Source: Phycisphaerales bacterium (lineage in GTDB: Bacteria; Planctomycetota; Phycisphaerae; Phycisphaerales; SM1A02). From it: a DNA stretch of 64,000 nt. The position numbers and the translations under genes are program-made. Numbering within the stretch: the first letter of the stretch is position 1; every line of letters starts with the position of its first letter. Below the pieces are notes generated by a model that was given only the letters and a program-made list of their open reading frames with translations, did no database searches and had not been told where the DNA came from. The DNA is taken from positions 96,570 to 160,569 of the forward strand of contig JAQWLT010000033.1 in assembly GCA_029247205.1 (NCBI GenBank). The letters run 5' to 3'. Below are positions 54,871 through 62,887 of this stretch, piece by piece.

Positions 54871-54958
54871 TGTGGGTATCAAAGATGACAGCGTGCCCCC
54901 GCTACGCGAAACTATGCTTTCTGTTTCCCTAATAAAGAGGGACGGCAGAACTTCACCC

Positions 54959-55672
54959 ATGCACCAACTCACCACCAGCTTTGTCCGCCGCCTTCGAGAT
55001 CGGGACGAGTCTGCATGGTTTGAATTGTGGCAAGTTTTCGGACCAATCCTTCGTGGCCAGCTCATGAAGTGGGGCAATGGTCGGCTTGGCCAGGAGACCG
55101 TTCGCGATTTGAGTCAAGAGACCCTCGCCGCTCTCAGTAAGTCGATCGAACGATTTGACCCCACCCGAGGCGTACGCTTTAGTACATGGCTTCTGGCAAT
55201 CGCTCGCCACGCGATGAGTGACGAGATGGATCGACGCATGGCACTCAAGCGTGGCGCCGGCAAACGCCCCATTCATTTACAAGAAGACTGGATGGGTGGC
55301 CTTGGCAGCGCAGTCGACGCCGCCTATGAGCAGAAAATTTTTGAAGCCAAGGTGGCCGCGGCAATTCGCCGGGCTGAGGCATCGAGCGACTTCATGTCAT
55401 TCGAGGTGTATCGCATGCGTGTACTCGACGGTCGAAGTGGCAAGGATGTCGCTGTGCAACTCGGCGTCAGCCAACCAACGATTAGCCGTCATTTGCAGCA
55501 GGCCCGCAGAGAACTCCGCACTCGTTTGACAGAAATTGTGGCAACGTGGAGTTTCACACCAGAAGAAATGGCCGAAGCTGAACTTGCTGGCCTCTCTGGC
55601 GATGACATGCTCTTTGACGAAGCATTAGCAGAAATATGGCATCGCGCTGCGTCAATGGACAGTGAGTGTTAA
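54959..55672 (+). CDS. ECF-type sigma factor
   Basis: A 237-residue sigma-70-like factor. Region 2 spans about residues 8-85 (FVRRLRDRDESAWFELWQVFGPILR, then DLSQETLAALSKSIERFDPTRGVRFSTWLLAIARH). Region 4 spans about 130-185 with a helix-turn-helix, RMRVLDGRSGKDVAVQLGVSQPTISRHLQQARRELR. An acidic C-terminal tail follows. The start is uncertain: ATG at 54914 or 54872 would give a longer form. It is followed after 3 bases by a membrane kinase gene, so the two are probably a signalling pair. The chain continues into prpB. Confidence 0.85.
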   Translation: MHQLTTSFVRRLRDRDESAWFELWQVFGPILRGQLMKWGNGRLGQETVRDLSQETLAALSKSIERFDPTRGVRFSTWLLAIARHAMSDEMDRRMALKRGAGKRPIHLQEDWMGGLGSAVDAAYEQKIFEAKVAAAIRRAEASSDFMSFEVYRMRVLDGRSGKDVAVQLGVSQPTISRHLQQARRELRTRLTEIVATWSFTPEEMAEAELAGLSGDDMLFDEALAEIWHRAASMDSEC

Positions 55673-55675
55673 TCG

Positions 55676-57613
55676 GTGCCGAAACTACTCATCATTCTGG
55701 TTGTCATTGTTGGTACAGCGATCGGCGCTGCTGCTATTGGCATCCTGCTTCGTCATCTCTTGGGGCCCATATTGCGTGGCATTTTCAATGTCATACAGTT
55801 CATCGGCCATCTGATAATCGAATTGATCTGTGATGTGCTTGCCGCAACATGGAACCTGTTTGTTGCGGTACTTTTACTACCAGCGATCATCGGCGGCCTA
55901 TTGTTTGGGCGATGGGAATCGGTTGGCCGGATGGTGCGGGGGCTTAGCAGTAGATTTAGACGAACTGGCCGCAGAGTGGCGGGCTTAGTGACCCGGCCGG
56001 CGGGCGTCCAACCACAATTCAAACGAACACCTAGCCGAACTACCCGCCAAGGGCGACGTTCTGGTGAATTTCCGGGCTGGAGACTTACTGGCGAATTGCA
56101 GGCAGGCGGATCAGGAGCTCGCTTGTTGGTTGCAGAACCTGCCGACGGTGCACCGGATGGTGCACCAAGCCGCGTCGTCATCAAGTGCTTCGATCTGTCT
56201 GGCGGCGCACCACTTGGGCAGATGATCCGTGAGTCTCGTGCGCTTGATGGAGCGAAGAAACTTGGATTGGTCATCGAGCATAACCATGACGAAACGAGGT
56301 TCTGGTATGTGATGCCATTTATTCCAGGGAATCACCTCGCGCACACTGTGACCGCTATGCATACCAGCGGCGGTCAATTGAGTGAGTCATCGGTGATACG
56401 TTCGGTTGGATGGTGTCGTGATCTATTAGCAACACTCGGGAAGTATCACGATGCTGGATTTTGGCACAAGGATGTAAAACCAGAAAATATCATTATCAAC
56501 GACACCGGCGCTCATCTCGTAGACCTTGGTCTCGTGACACCATTACAGTCGGCGATGACACTGACGACCCATGGCACTGAGTATTTTCGTGATCCAGAAC
56601 TCGTTCGTCAGGCTTTGCGTGGCTCAAAAGTGTCGGAGGTGGACGGTGCACGATTCGATCTGTACTCGGCTGGCGCTGTGCTTTATTACATGGTGGAAGG
56701 AACATTCCCTGCACATGGGAATCTCAGCCGGTTTGAAATCGAATGTGGTGACGCTATTCGCTGGGTTATTCGCCGGGCGATGGCCGACTACCACAAGCGA
56801 TATGCAACATCCGCCGAGATGTTGGCCGATGTCGCTTTCTTGGCGGCATCGCGTGACCCACGTCAAGTACGTCCTGCGGACCTTCCGAGTGTTTCCGCCT
56901 CCCCGGCACCCGAAGCAACGCCCCCCAAACCATCGGTGGGCGATGTGCATCGTCGACCACGACTTGAGGTAAGCGACTGGTGGTCTGGGCGCTACCGTGT
57001 TCGAGATGCTGTGCCAGGTGCACCTCCATCACAACCCGACGCATTTGAAGCGGCACGCCGCGCTCGTGATTCGAGGCGGATGATTCGCGACGAACGTCGT
57101 CAACGTCGCTCGGCGGCGCGACGATCATCATTTGGTCGCTTAGCCGCCTTTTTTGTTGGTACGTTTGTCATTGTCTTTACATCGATTTTTGTGTTGAAGT
57201 ATGCAGATGTGTGGTTTCCCGATCCTGTCCCTATGAGCACACAGATGCTTCCAGACGGCAAGGGTCAGGTACTCATTGTGAACAACCATCCCCGGCGGCT
57301 TGATGCGCACACAGCGGTGCAAGCCGCATTTACGGCGCGTGGGTGGCAGCCCATGGATGATATTGATGCTGAGGCTCGGTTCCGTCGTGATATCCCTCTC
57401 ACCAACGGCTTACAGGTTGGGGCTGATGAGGCGTCCACACGGGCTGTTCGCGCAGTGCTGAATACCCATGATCTTGCGGGTGCGGCCATCGTCCAGGCCA
57501 GCCCAGACGACCCAAATGCAGTGCAAGTACTCTTGCTCACAGGTGATGATGCGTCGCTATACGACCTTGAGGTCTTAGCGAAAGCGGCAGGCAGCATACA
57601 ATCCACACCATGA
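55676..57613 (+). CDS. Membrane-bound serine/threonine protein kinase
   Basis: A 645-residue protein. GTG at 55676 starts it. The first 80 residues are very hydrophobic (LLIILVVIVGTAIGAAAIGILL, then LPAIIGGLLFG) and make two or three membrane spans. The kinase domain (about 135-400) has Lys in VVIKCFDL, the catalytic loop WHKDVKPEN with D266, and D283 in DLG where DFG is usual. An Arg is missing before the catalytic Asp, so it is a non-RD kinase. A linker rich in Arg, Pro and Ser follows, then a membrane segment about residues 488-508 and a small outer domain. The stop overlaps the prpB start by 4 bases. Confidence 0.88.
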   Translation: MPKLLIILVVIVGTAIGAAAIGILLRHLLGPILRGIFNVIQFIGHLIIELICDVLAATWNLFVAVLLLPAIIGGLLFGRWESVGRMVRGLSSRFRRTGRRVAGLVTRPAGVQPQFKRTPSRTTRQGRRSGEFPGWRLTGELQAGGSGARLLVAEPADGAPDGAPSRVVIKCFDLSGGAPLGQMIRESRALDGAKKLGLVIEHNHDETRFWYVMPFIPGNHLAHTVTAMHTSGGQLSESSVIRSVGWCRDLLATLGKYHDAGFWHKDVKPENIIINDTGAHLVDLGLVTPLQSAMTLTTHGTEYFRDPELVRQALRGSKVSEVDGARFDLYSAGAVLYYMVEGTFPAHGNLSRFEIECGDAIRWVIRRAMADYHKRYATSAEMLADVAFLAASRDPRQVRPADLPSVSASPAPEATPPKPSVGDVHRRPRLEVSDWWSGRYRVRDAVPGAPPSQPDAFEAARRARDSRRMIRDERRQRRSAARRSSFGRLAAFFVGTFVIVFTSIFVLKYADVWFPDPVPMSTQMLPDGKGQVLIVNNHPRRLDAHTAVQAAFTARGWQPMDDIDAEARFRRDIPLTNGLQVGADEASTRAVRAVLNTHDLAGAAIVQASPDDPNAVQVLLLTGDDASLYDLEVLAKAAGSIQSTP

Positions 57614-58464
57614 ATACTGAGTCGCCTGGGCGTCGCTTGCGAAATCTCATGAGTCAAGGTGTTGTAGCTGCCCCCGGGGCGTTCACCGCATTGGTTGGCC
57701 GGTCTGTCACACAGGCAGGATTTGAGGCTGTCTATATATCTGGTGGCGCAACAGCAAACACTGCTGGTGTACCAGATGTGGGCTTGTTGACGTTGACTGA
57801 AGTTTGTCGAACCATTCGCGAAATCTCTGTTGCGTCCGGGCTGCCGACTATTGTTGATGCTGACACAGGCTATGGCGAAGTTGAAATGGTTCGCCGTACG
57901 GTGATCGAGTACGAGCGCGCTGGTGCAGCAGCCTTGCATCTAGAAGATCAAGTATTCCCCAAACGGTGTGGTCATCTTGATGGCAAGACGTTGATCTGTA
58001 CCGAAGATATGGCAGCCAAAGTGTCCGCTGCGGCTGATGCGAAGTCGGACGACTTTGTATTAATTGCGAGGACAGATGCTCGGGGCATTGACGGTCTTGA
58101 TGCTGCCATTGAGCGTGGGCGTGCATACCGTGAAGCTGGCGCCAACATGATTTTCCCAGAGGGTCTCACCAGCGAAAAAGAGTTTGGCACCTTTTCCAAG
58201 GCGTGCCCTGGCTTACTACTCGCGAATATGACCGAGTTCGGCAAGACACCATTCATCGGACTCAATCGATTTGGCGAGATGGGATACGACTTGGTGATTT
58301 ACCCAGTGACGATGCAACGCGTTGCCATGCATGCTGTCACAACAGCGCTCGCAGAACTTCGCTCAGCGGGGTCAGCCGAGGGATTTTTGGACCGATGCCA
58401 GACTCGGCAATCGCTCTACGAACTGCTTGGATACGAGCCCGGCGTCGAGTGGGAGAGCCGCTGA
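57610..58464 (+). CDS. prpB: 2-Methylisocitrate lyase
   Basis: Splits 2-methylisocitrate into pyruvate and succinate, the last step of the methylcitrate cycle. It is 284 residues, the usual length. Active-site features are D83 and D85 in DADTGYG, E112-D113 in HLEDQVFP, and the catalytic KRCGH at 118-122 with C120. These match PrpB rather than isocitrate lyase, whose loop differs. It is translationally coupled (ATGA) to the upstream membrane kinase. prpC follows after 176 bases. Confidence 0.93.
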   Translation: MNTESPGRRLRNLMSQGVVAAPGAFTALVGRSVTQAGFEAVYISGGATANTAGVPDVGLLTLTEVCRTIREISVASGLPTIVDADTGYGEVEMVRRTVIEYERAGAAALHLEDQVFPKRCGHLDGKTLICTEDMAAKVSAAADAKSDDFVLIARTDARGIDGLDAAIERGRAYREAGANMIFPEGLTSEKEFGTFSKACPGLLLANMTEFGKTPFIGLNRFGEMGYDLVIYPVTMQRVAMHAVTTALAELRSAGSAEGFLDRCQTRQSLYELLGYEPGVEWESR

Positions 58465-58503
58465 GGGGGCTGAAACAGGCCCACGGTCTCAAATTGACCT
58501 TTT

Positions 58504-58528
58504 GGTAAAGCGTCGTTGTTGGTACAAT
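58504..58528 (+). promoter_or_regulatory. Possible promoter before prpC
   Basis: An extended -10 like TGG-TACAAT lies at 58520-58528, with TTGGTA at 58502-58507 as a poor -35 at short spacing. The gap between prpB and prpC is large enough for an own promoter. Confidence 0.3.
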
Positions 58529-58640
58529 CGCATGGCTGTCTGCAGCGCGGTGGTTCTGGGGGAGCGTATGCAGCACAGCTCAAGCGTACCGAGTGCTCTT
58601 GAGGGATACATGAACCAAATGGAAGAGAGAAATAAAGGTC

Positions 58641-59792
58641 ATGACGACTGTGACATCGAAGCCTGCTGATACGCGTGGACTTGCTGGCCAGTCTGTGGGC
58701 GATACGAGCGTCTGCTCGGTCAACCAAACACAGCTGATCTACCGGGGATACGAAATCGCTGATTTGGCTGCTCATGCCACCTTCGAGGAGGTGTCGCATC
58801 TGCTGCTTGTGGGCCATAAGCCATCGGCATCCGAGTTGGAGGCATTTGATGCCGACCTCAAGTCTGAGCGATGTATTCCGAAGCATGTGCAGGATGAGAT
58901 CATCCGCATCGCCAAAGACTCGCCCGACGCTCACCCAATGAACGTGCTGCGAACAGCAGTTTCAATGTTGTCGCATTGCGATGTTGATTGTGAAGACAAT
59001 TCAGCTGATGCCGAACTTCGCAAAGCCAAGCGATTGCTTGCCAAGATTCCGACATGCATTGGTGTGCACCAAATGAGCCTTGATGGAAAGGATCCGGTTG
59101 CACCAGACACCTCACTCAGCCATGCAGCCAACTTACTGTGGTGCATGAGCGGCGAGAAGCCAGGCGATGTCGCTGCGAAGGTGACAGATGTTTCACTCAT
59201 TCTGTATGCCGAGCACGACTTCAACGCTTCGACCTTTACTACTCGTGTCATCGCATCCACCAATAGTGATATGCACTCTGCGGTTTGTGGCGGCATTGGT
59301 GCACTGAAGGGCAACCTGCATGGTGGTGCCAACGAGGCCGCCATGGACATGCTCAAGGACATCATGACGGACACCGAGGGTGGCGCTATGACGGTTGACG
59401 AGTGGATGCAACGGGCATTTACCGAGAAGCGAAAGCTGATGGGCTTTGGTCACCGCGTCTATAAGAACGGTGACCACCGCGCTGGCATTCTTCGCACGTG
59501 GGGCCTGAAGTACGCTGCCGAAGAGAACACTGCTTCGAAGAAGTGGTTTGATCTTGGCGACGAAGTGCAGGCCATCATGCTGCGGGATAAAAACATTCAT
59601 CCGAATGTGGATTTTCCGTGTGGCATGACGTACTTCGCCATGGGTATTCCAGTTCCCCAATACACACCAATCTTCGTCGCCAGCCGCATCACCGGTTGGT
59701 GTGCACACATCATGGAACAACACGCAAACAATCGCATTATTCGTCCGCTCGCGCACTATGTTGGCCGCGAGCTTCAGAACTGGCGAGACTGA
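58641..59792 (+). CDS. prpC: 2-Methylcitrate synthase / citrate synthase
   Basis: Condenses propionyl-CoA and oxaloacetate to 2-methylcitrate, and may also make citrate. The protein is 383 residues. YRGYEIADLAAHATFEEVSHLLL is the usual N-terminal region. The catalytic residues lie in LILYAEHDFNASTFTTRV (His), GFGHRVYK (His) and NVDFPCGMTYFAMGIP (Asp). GALKGNLHGGANEAAMDML is the flap region. PrpC and the type II citrate synthases are alike, so the assignment rests on prpB next door. A GAGAGA stretch lies ahead of the ATG. Two hairpins follow the gene. Confidence 0.92.
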   Translation: MTTVTSKPADTRGLAGQSVGDTSVCSVNQTQLIYRGYEIADLAAHATFEEVSHLLLVGHKPSASELEAFDADLKSERCIPKHVQDEIIRIAKDSPDAHPMNVLRTAVSMLSHCDVDCEDNSADAELRKAKRLLAKIPTCIGVHQMSLDGKDPVAPDTSLSHAANLLWCMSGEKPGDVAAKVTDVSLILYAEHDFNASTFTTRVIASTNSDMHSAVCGGIGALKGNLHGGANEAAMDMLKDIMTDTEGGAMTVDEWMQRAFTEKRKLMGFGHRVYKNGDHRAGILRTWGLKYAAEENTASKKWFDLGDEVQAIMLRDKNIHPNVDFPCGMTYFAMGIPVPQYTPIFVASRITGWCAHIMEQHANNRIIRPLAHYVGRELQNWRD

Positions 59793-59807
59793 CCGACATT
59801 TCGAAAT

Positions 59808-59827
59808 CTGCGGTTCCCCCACCGCAG
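59808..59827 (+). terminator. Hairpin after prpC
   Basis: CTGCGGT (59808-59814) pairs with ACCGCAG (59821-59827), loop TCCCCC, and flanking AAA/TTT add pairs around a bulged T. Only three T follow, so it is weak alone; a second hairpin follows. Confidence 0.5.
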
Positions 59828-59834
59828 TTTCCAG

Positions 59835-59877
59835 CACAGGGGCGGATTCAGGAAGAGTACGCCCCTGTGTACTTTTT
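59835..59877 (+). terminator. Rho-independent terminator after prpC
   Basis: CACAGGGGCG (59835-59844) pairs over 10 bases with CGCCCCTGTG (59860-59869), loop of 15 bases, followed by TTTTT at 59873-59877. This is the better terminator candidate for the prpC transcript. Confidence 0.7.
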
Positions 59878-60082
59878 CCAGAGGCTTGTGCCAGCAGTAA
59901 AGCGTTCCCTTGTACCTCTATACCTCCACACACGAGGCGAAAGCCGTTTGCCAGGGCGATCGAGCATCAGCGTGACCGGGATGGGGGAGACTCCTCCCAA
60001 TTGAGCCAGAGTGGCACTCGAAGCAATTGAGCATCGGTGACGCAAGTACACTGCATGGCTCACCCAAGTCAGGAGCATGTGT

Positions 60083-60961
60083 ATGTCAGACGGCACCATT
60101 ATTACAGTCATCGGCGCAGGAACCATGGGCAGCGGAATTGCCATCACGGCTGCAATTTCCAATGTAGAGGTCTGCCAAGTTGATGTCTCACAGGACCAGC
60201 TTGATCGCGCCAAGGCGTATCACAAGAAGACCATGGCCCGCAACGTCTCTAAAGAACGCATGACACAGATCGAAGCCGACGCCGCTCTCGCACGCATCTG
60301 TTATTGCACAGAGTCATGCCGCTCCGACGAGTCATCATTTGCCATTGAGGCTGCGACCGAGAATGAGTCGCTGAAGAAGAAGATCTTCGCATCGATGGTT
60401 GAGACCTATCCAGCCGATTGCATTCTCGCAACGAACACATCATCGATCTCAATTACCAGCATTGCAGACGCGGTTCCGGCAGCGGCCGATCGCGTCATCG
60501 GCATGCACTTCTTCAACCCTGTTCCGGTGATGAAACTCATCGAGGTCATTAAGTCGCCAGCGACCAGCCAAGACACACTTGAGCGGACCATGGATTTGGG
60601 TGAGTCGCTTGGCAAGACACCTATCGCTGCCAATGACCATCCGGGCTTTGTGAGCAATCGTGTTCTGATGCCTTTGATCAATGAAGCCTTCCACGCATGG
60701 AATGATGGCGTGGCCGAACCCGAGGCAATCGACGGCATCATGAAACTCGGTTGCGCCTTCCCAATGGGTCCGCTTCGACTGGCCGATCTGATCGGCCTGG
60801 ATGTCTGCCGCGACATCATGTTGGTGATGCACGAGGGTCTTGGCCATCCAGACAAGTACGCCCCGTGCGAGAAACTCGTCGAACTGGTCGAAGCTGGCCG
60901 CCTCGGCAATAAGACCCACTGGGGCGTATATGACTACCGAGAGGCTGCGAAGACGGCGTAG
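60083..60961 (+). CDS. 3-Hydroxyacyl-CoA (3-hydroxybutyryl-CoA) dehydrogenase
   Basis: A 292-residue NAD(P)-dependent enzyme. ATG at 60083 has AGGAG 7 bases upstream. The Rossmann motif VIGAGTMGSGIAITAA is at about 8-23. The catalytic His and its partner lie in GMHFFNPVPVMKLIEVI, and PGFVSNRVLMPLINEA and CAFPMGPLRLADLIGLDV are the dimer and substrate-binding regions. It oxidises 3-hydroxyacyl-CoA or runs in reverse. The thiolase at 23865 would be the next step, though it is distant. It faces the beta-helix gene, 21 bases apart. Confidence 0.93.
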   Translation: MSDGTIITVIGAGTMGSGIAITAAISNVEVCQVDVSQDQLDRAKAYHKKTMARNVSKERMTQIEADAALARICYCTESCRSDESSFAIEAATENESLKKKIFASMVETYPADCILATNTSSISITSIADAVPAAADRVIGMHFFNPVPVMKLIEVIKSPATSQDTLERTMDLGESLGKTPIAANDHPGFVSNRVLMPLINEAFHAWNDGVAEPEAIDGIMKLGCAFPMGPLRLADLIGLDVCRDIMLVMHEGLGHPDKYAPCEKLVELVEAGRLGNKTHWGVYDYREAAKTA

Positions 60962-60982
60962 CTGAGCCTGAGTGCAGCGTGG

Positions 60983-62179
60983 TCAGGGGCAGGCCCCCCA
61001 ACCAGCGAGTGCGCTGAGGACATCATCTGCATCAACGATGCCGTCATAGGTGACGTCGCCAAAGGAATCCCCGCCCCATTCTGCGATGACGTGCAGCAGA
61101 TCTACAATGTTGACGATCTGATCAGCGTTGATGTCGTTGAGGCACTGGCACTCATCGGGAACACTGTCCAGATTCACATCTTGACTCGTACCGACCATGA
61201 TGTCCATGATGTCTGGTGTCAGATTGCCATTGCAATCTTCACCATTACATTCTTCGTGGAAGGTGTTCTCTCCAGAGTCGATCCAGGATCCCGAAATTCC
61301 CTCTAGCGAATCACTACCACAGAACAGCGAACCGTAGACATTCAGTGGAAACGCGCTCGATTCGGTATAGATGGCGTCCCCACTTCCAGCTGCGCTGTTG
61401 TTCCAGAAAGCGCACGATTCGATGGAGAGACTTCCTTGATTTTCATGCATGAAGATGGCGCCACCACGGCCATACGGCCAACCCCCATTGGCCCTGTTGT
61501 TGCCAAATCTGCAATTCTTGATGAGTATCGTGTTTGTTGTATCTGTTGAGGAGGCAGCGACCGCCCCGGCGATGCCTGATGTGTTATCCAGGAAGTCGCA
61601 GTCTTCAATCAGAGCAGATGTTGCATATGCAATGGCGATGGCGGGGGCCCAGCGAACCGTGTGATTCTCGGTGAAGAGACATTGCCGCACGGTGATATCA
61701 GAACCAAACGCGTCGTTCCCTTGTCGTGTACCAATGCCTCCCCCATACCAGGTTCCGTTGCCGCGAAATTCGCAGTCTTCGATGACTGCATGGCTGTCAT
61801 GGACATAGATTCCAGCGCCCCAGTCGGCTTCTTCTGTGCGGGCATTGATGATCTTCAGATTACGAATCGTGACGCCGGGCTCTGCAACCTCCCAGAGCGT
61901 GATGGCTCTGCCGTCTTCACCTGCGTTCACCGTGACATCACGTTCGCCACTCTGAGATGCAATCTGAATCGATTTGTCAACAAGCAGATCGTGTTCTTGA
62001 TATTCGCCAGCAGCAATAATGATTCGGTCGCCTTCATTAGCCGCTTCGATGGCTGCCGCAATCGTTGCGTATTCCGAAGGTACACAGCGTGTGGATTTTT
62101 CTGCACAATTGGCGAGTGATATGTGGTCTAGGGTGCCAATTACAACGATTGTGGCCATCACGAGATAGGTGGGGCGCAT
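60983..62179 (-). CDS. Secreted right-handed beta-helix protein with C-terminal dockerin-like tail
   Basis: A 398-residue protein. ATG at 62179 has GGAGG 6 bases upstream and gives a signal peptide MRPTYLVMATIVVIGTLDHISLA. YATIAAAIEAANEGDRIIIAAGEY is the start of a pectate-lyase-like beta-helix. Coils repeat through about residue 310 (for example IRNLKIINARTEE, AVIEDCEFRGNG, ITVRQCLFTENH, ILIKNCRFGNNR). The C-terminus has DCNGNLTPDIMDI and dockerin-like repeats (DINADQIVNIVDLLHVI, DVTYDGIVDADDVLSAL), ending WGACP. No catalytic residues can be named. It is divergent from a sigma factor/kinase pair. Confidence 0.85.
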   Translation of the reverse strand: MRPTYLVMATIVVIGTLDHISLANCAEKSTRCVPSEYATIAAAIEAANEGDRIIIAAGEYQEHDLLVDKSIQIASQSGERDVTVNAGEDGRAITLWEVAEPGVTIRNLKIINARTEEADWGAGIYVHDSHAVIEDCEFRGNGTWYGGGIGTRQGNDAFGSDITVRQCLFTENHTVRWAPAIAIAYATSALIEDCDFLDNTSGIAGAVAASSTDTTNTILIKNCRFGNNRANGGWPYGRGGAIFMHENQGSLSIESCAFWNNSAAGSGDAIYTESSAFPLNVYGSLFCGSDSLEGISGSWIDSGENTFHEECNGEDCNGNLTPDIMDIMVGTSQDVNLDSVPDECQCLNDINADQIVNIVDLLHVIAEWGGDSFGDVTYDGIVDADDVLSALAGWGACP

Positions 62180-62304
62180 GGGATGCCTCCAATTAGGTGT
62201 TGCGAAGGCACAAATACCCTCAAACATAGATGCGTCGAAGCAACTTCACCTCCATCAGAAAAGAGCTTAATTTGCTACAGTTTCTCAATGAGGGGCCTCA
62301 GCAC

Positions 62305-62886
62305 ATGTCTGCCGATGGTGAAATCACAATCGAGCTAGAAAGAGCGCAGCAAGGCGATCAAGGTGCGATGGCGCGCCTTTGGGAGCTGGTCTATGCGGAT
62401 CTAAAGCAGATGGCCACCGCCTCAATGAGGAACGAACCCAACACCGCAAGCTTGTCACCCAGTGGGCTGGTCAGTGAGACATACATGCGGCTCTGCCCTG
62501 ATGCCGGCCCTCCGCCCGTCAGTTCCAGTTCGGAGTTGCTTGCTTGGTCAAGAACAGTGATGCGTTCCATACTGATCGATGTAGCGCGACGCAGGAACCG
62601 TGTCAAACGTGGGGGCGGCGTTCGGCCAGCCCGCCTTGTCATGGATGTCGGTGGCATGGAGCGGGTCATTGAAGATGATGTAGAACTTGATGACTTGCTC
62701 GGGGCGCTCCACGAATTGCGTGAAGTCGATTCGGAAGCGCACGATGTCGTCTGGTGTCGATTTGGAATGGCCATGAGCATTCGCAAGACAGCAGAGGCAA
62801 TGAGCAAATCATCGTCTTGGGTCGAGCGGAAGTGGGAGTGGGGTCGGCGTTGGCTCTTTCGAGCCCTTACAGAGTCGGGGACTTGA
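62305..62886 (+). CDS. ECF-type sigma factor (planctomycete kinase-linked type)
   Basis: A 193-residue sigma factor. ATG at 62305 has GAGGGG ahead of it; the frame is open to 62230, but the longer N-terminus is unlikely. Region 2 has ELVYADLKQMATASMRNEP and the motif SPSGLVSETYMRL, which marks the sigma group often beside protein kinases in planctomycetes and acidobacteria. Region 4 is near the end (SIRKTAEAMSKSSSWVERKWEWGRRWL). One base separates it from the kinase start, so they are a unit. It is divergent from the beta-helix gene. Confidence 0.87.
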   Translation: MSADGEITIELERAQQGDQGAMARLWELVYADLKQMATASMRNEPNTASLSPSGLVSETYMRLCPDAGPPPVSSSSELLAWSRTVMRSILIDVARRRNRVKRGGGVRPARLVMDVGGMERVIEDDVELDDLLGALHELREVDSEAHDVVWCRFGMAMSIRKTAEAMSKSSSWVERKWEWGRRWLFRALTESGT

Positions 62887-62887
62887 T

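Noticed and set aside
57265..57939. A 224-codon open frame opposite the kinase-prpB junction
   Set aside because: Shadow of two recognised genes.
59193..59933. A 246-codon open frame opposite prpC
   Set aside because: Shadow of prpC; it also runs through the terminator hairpins.
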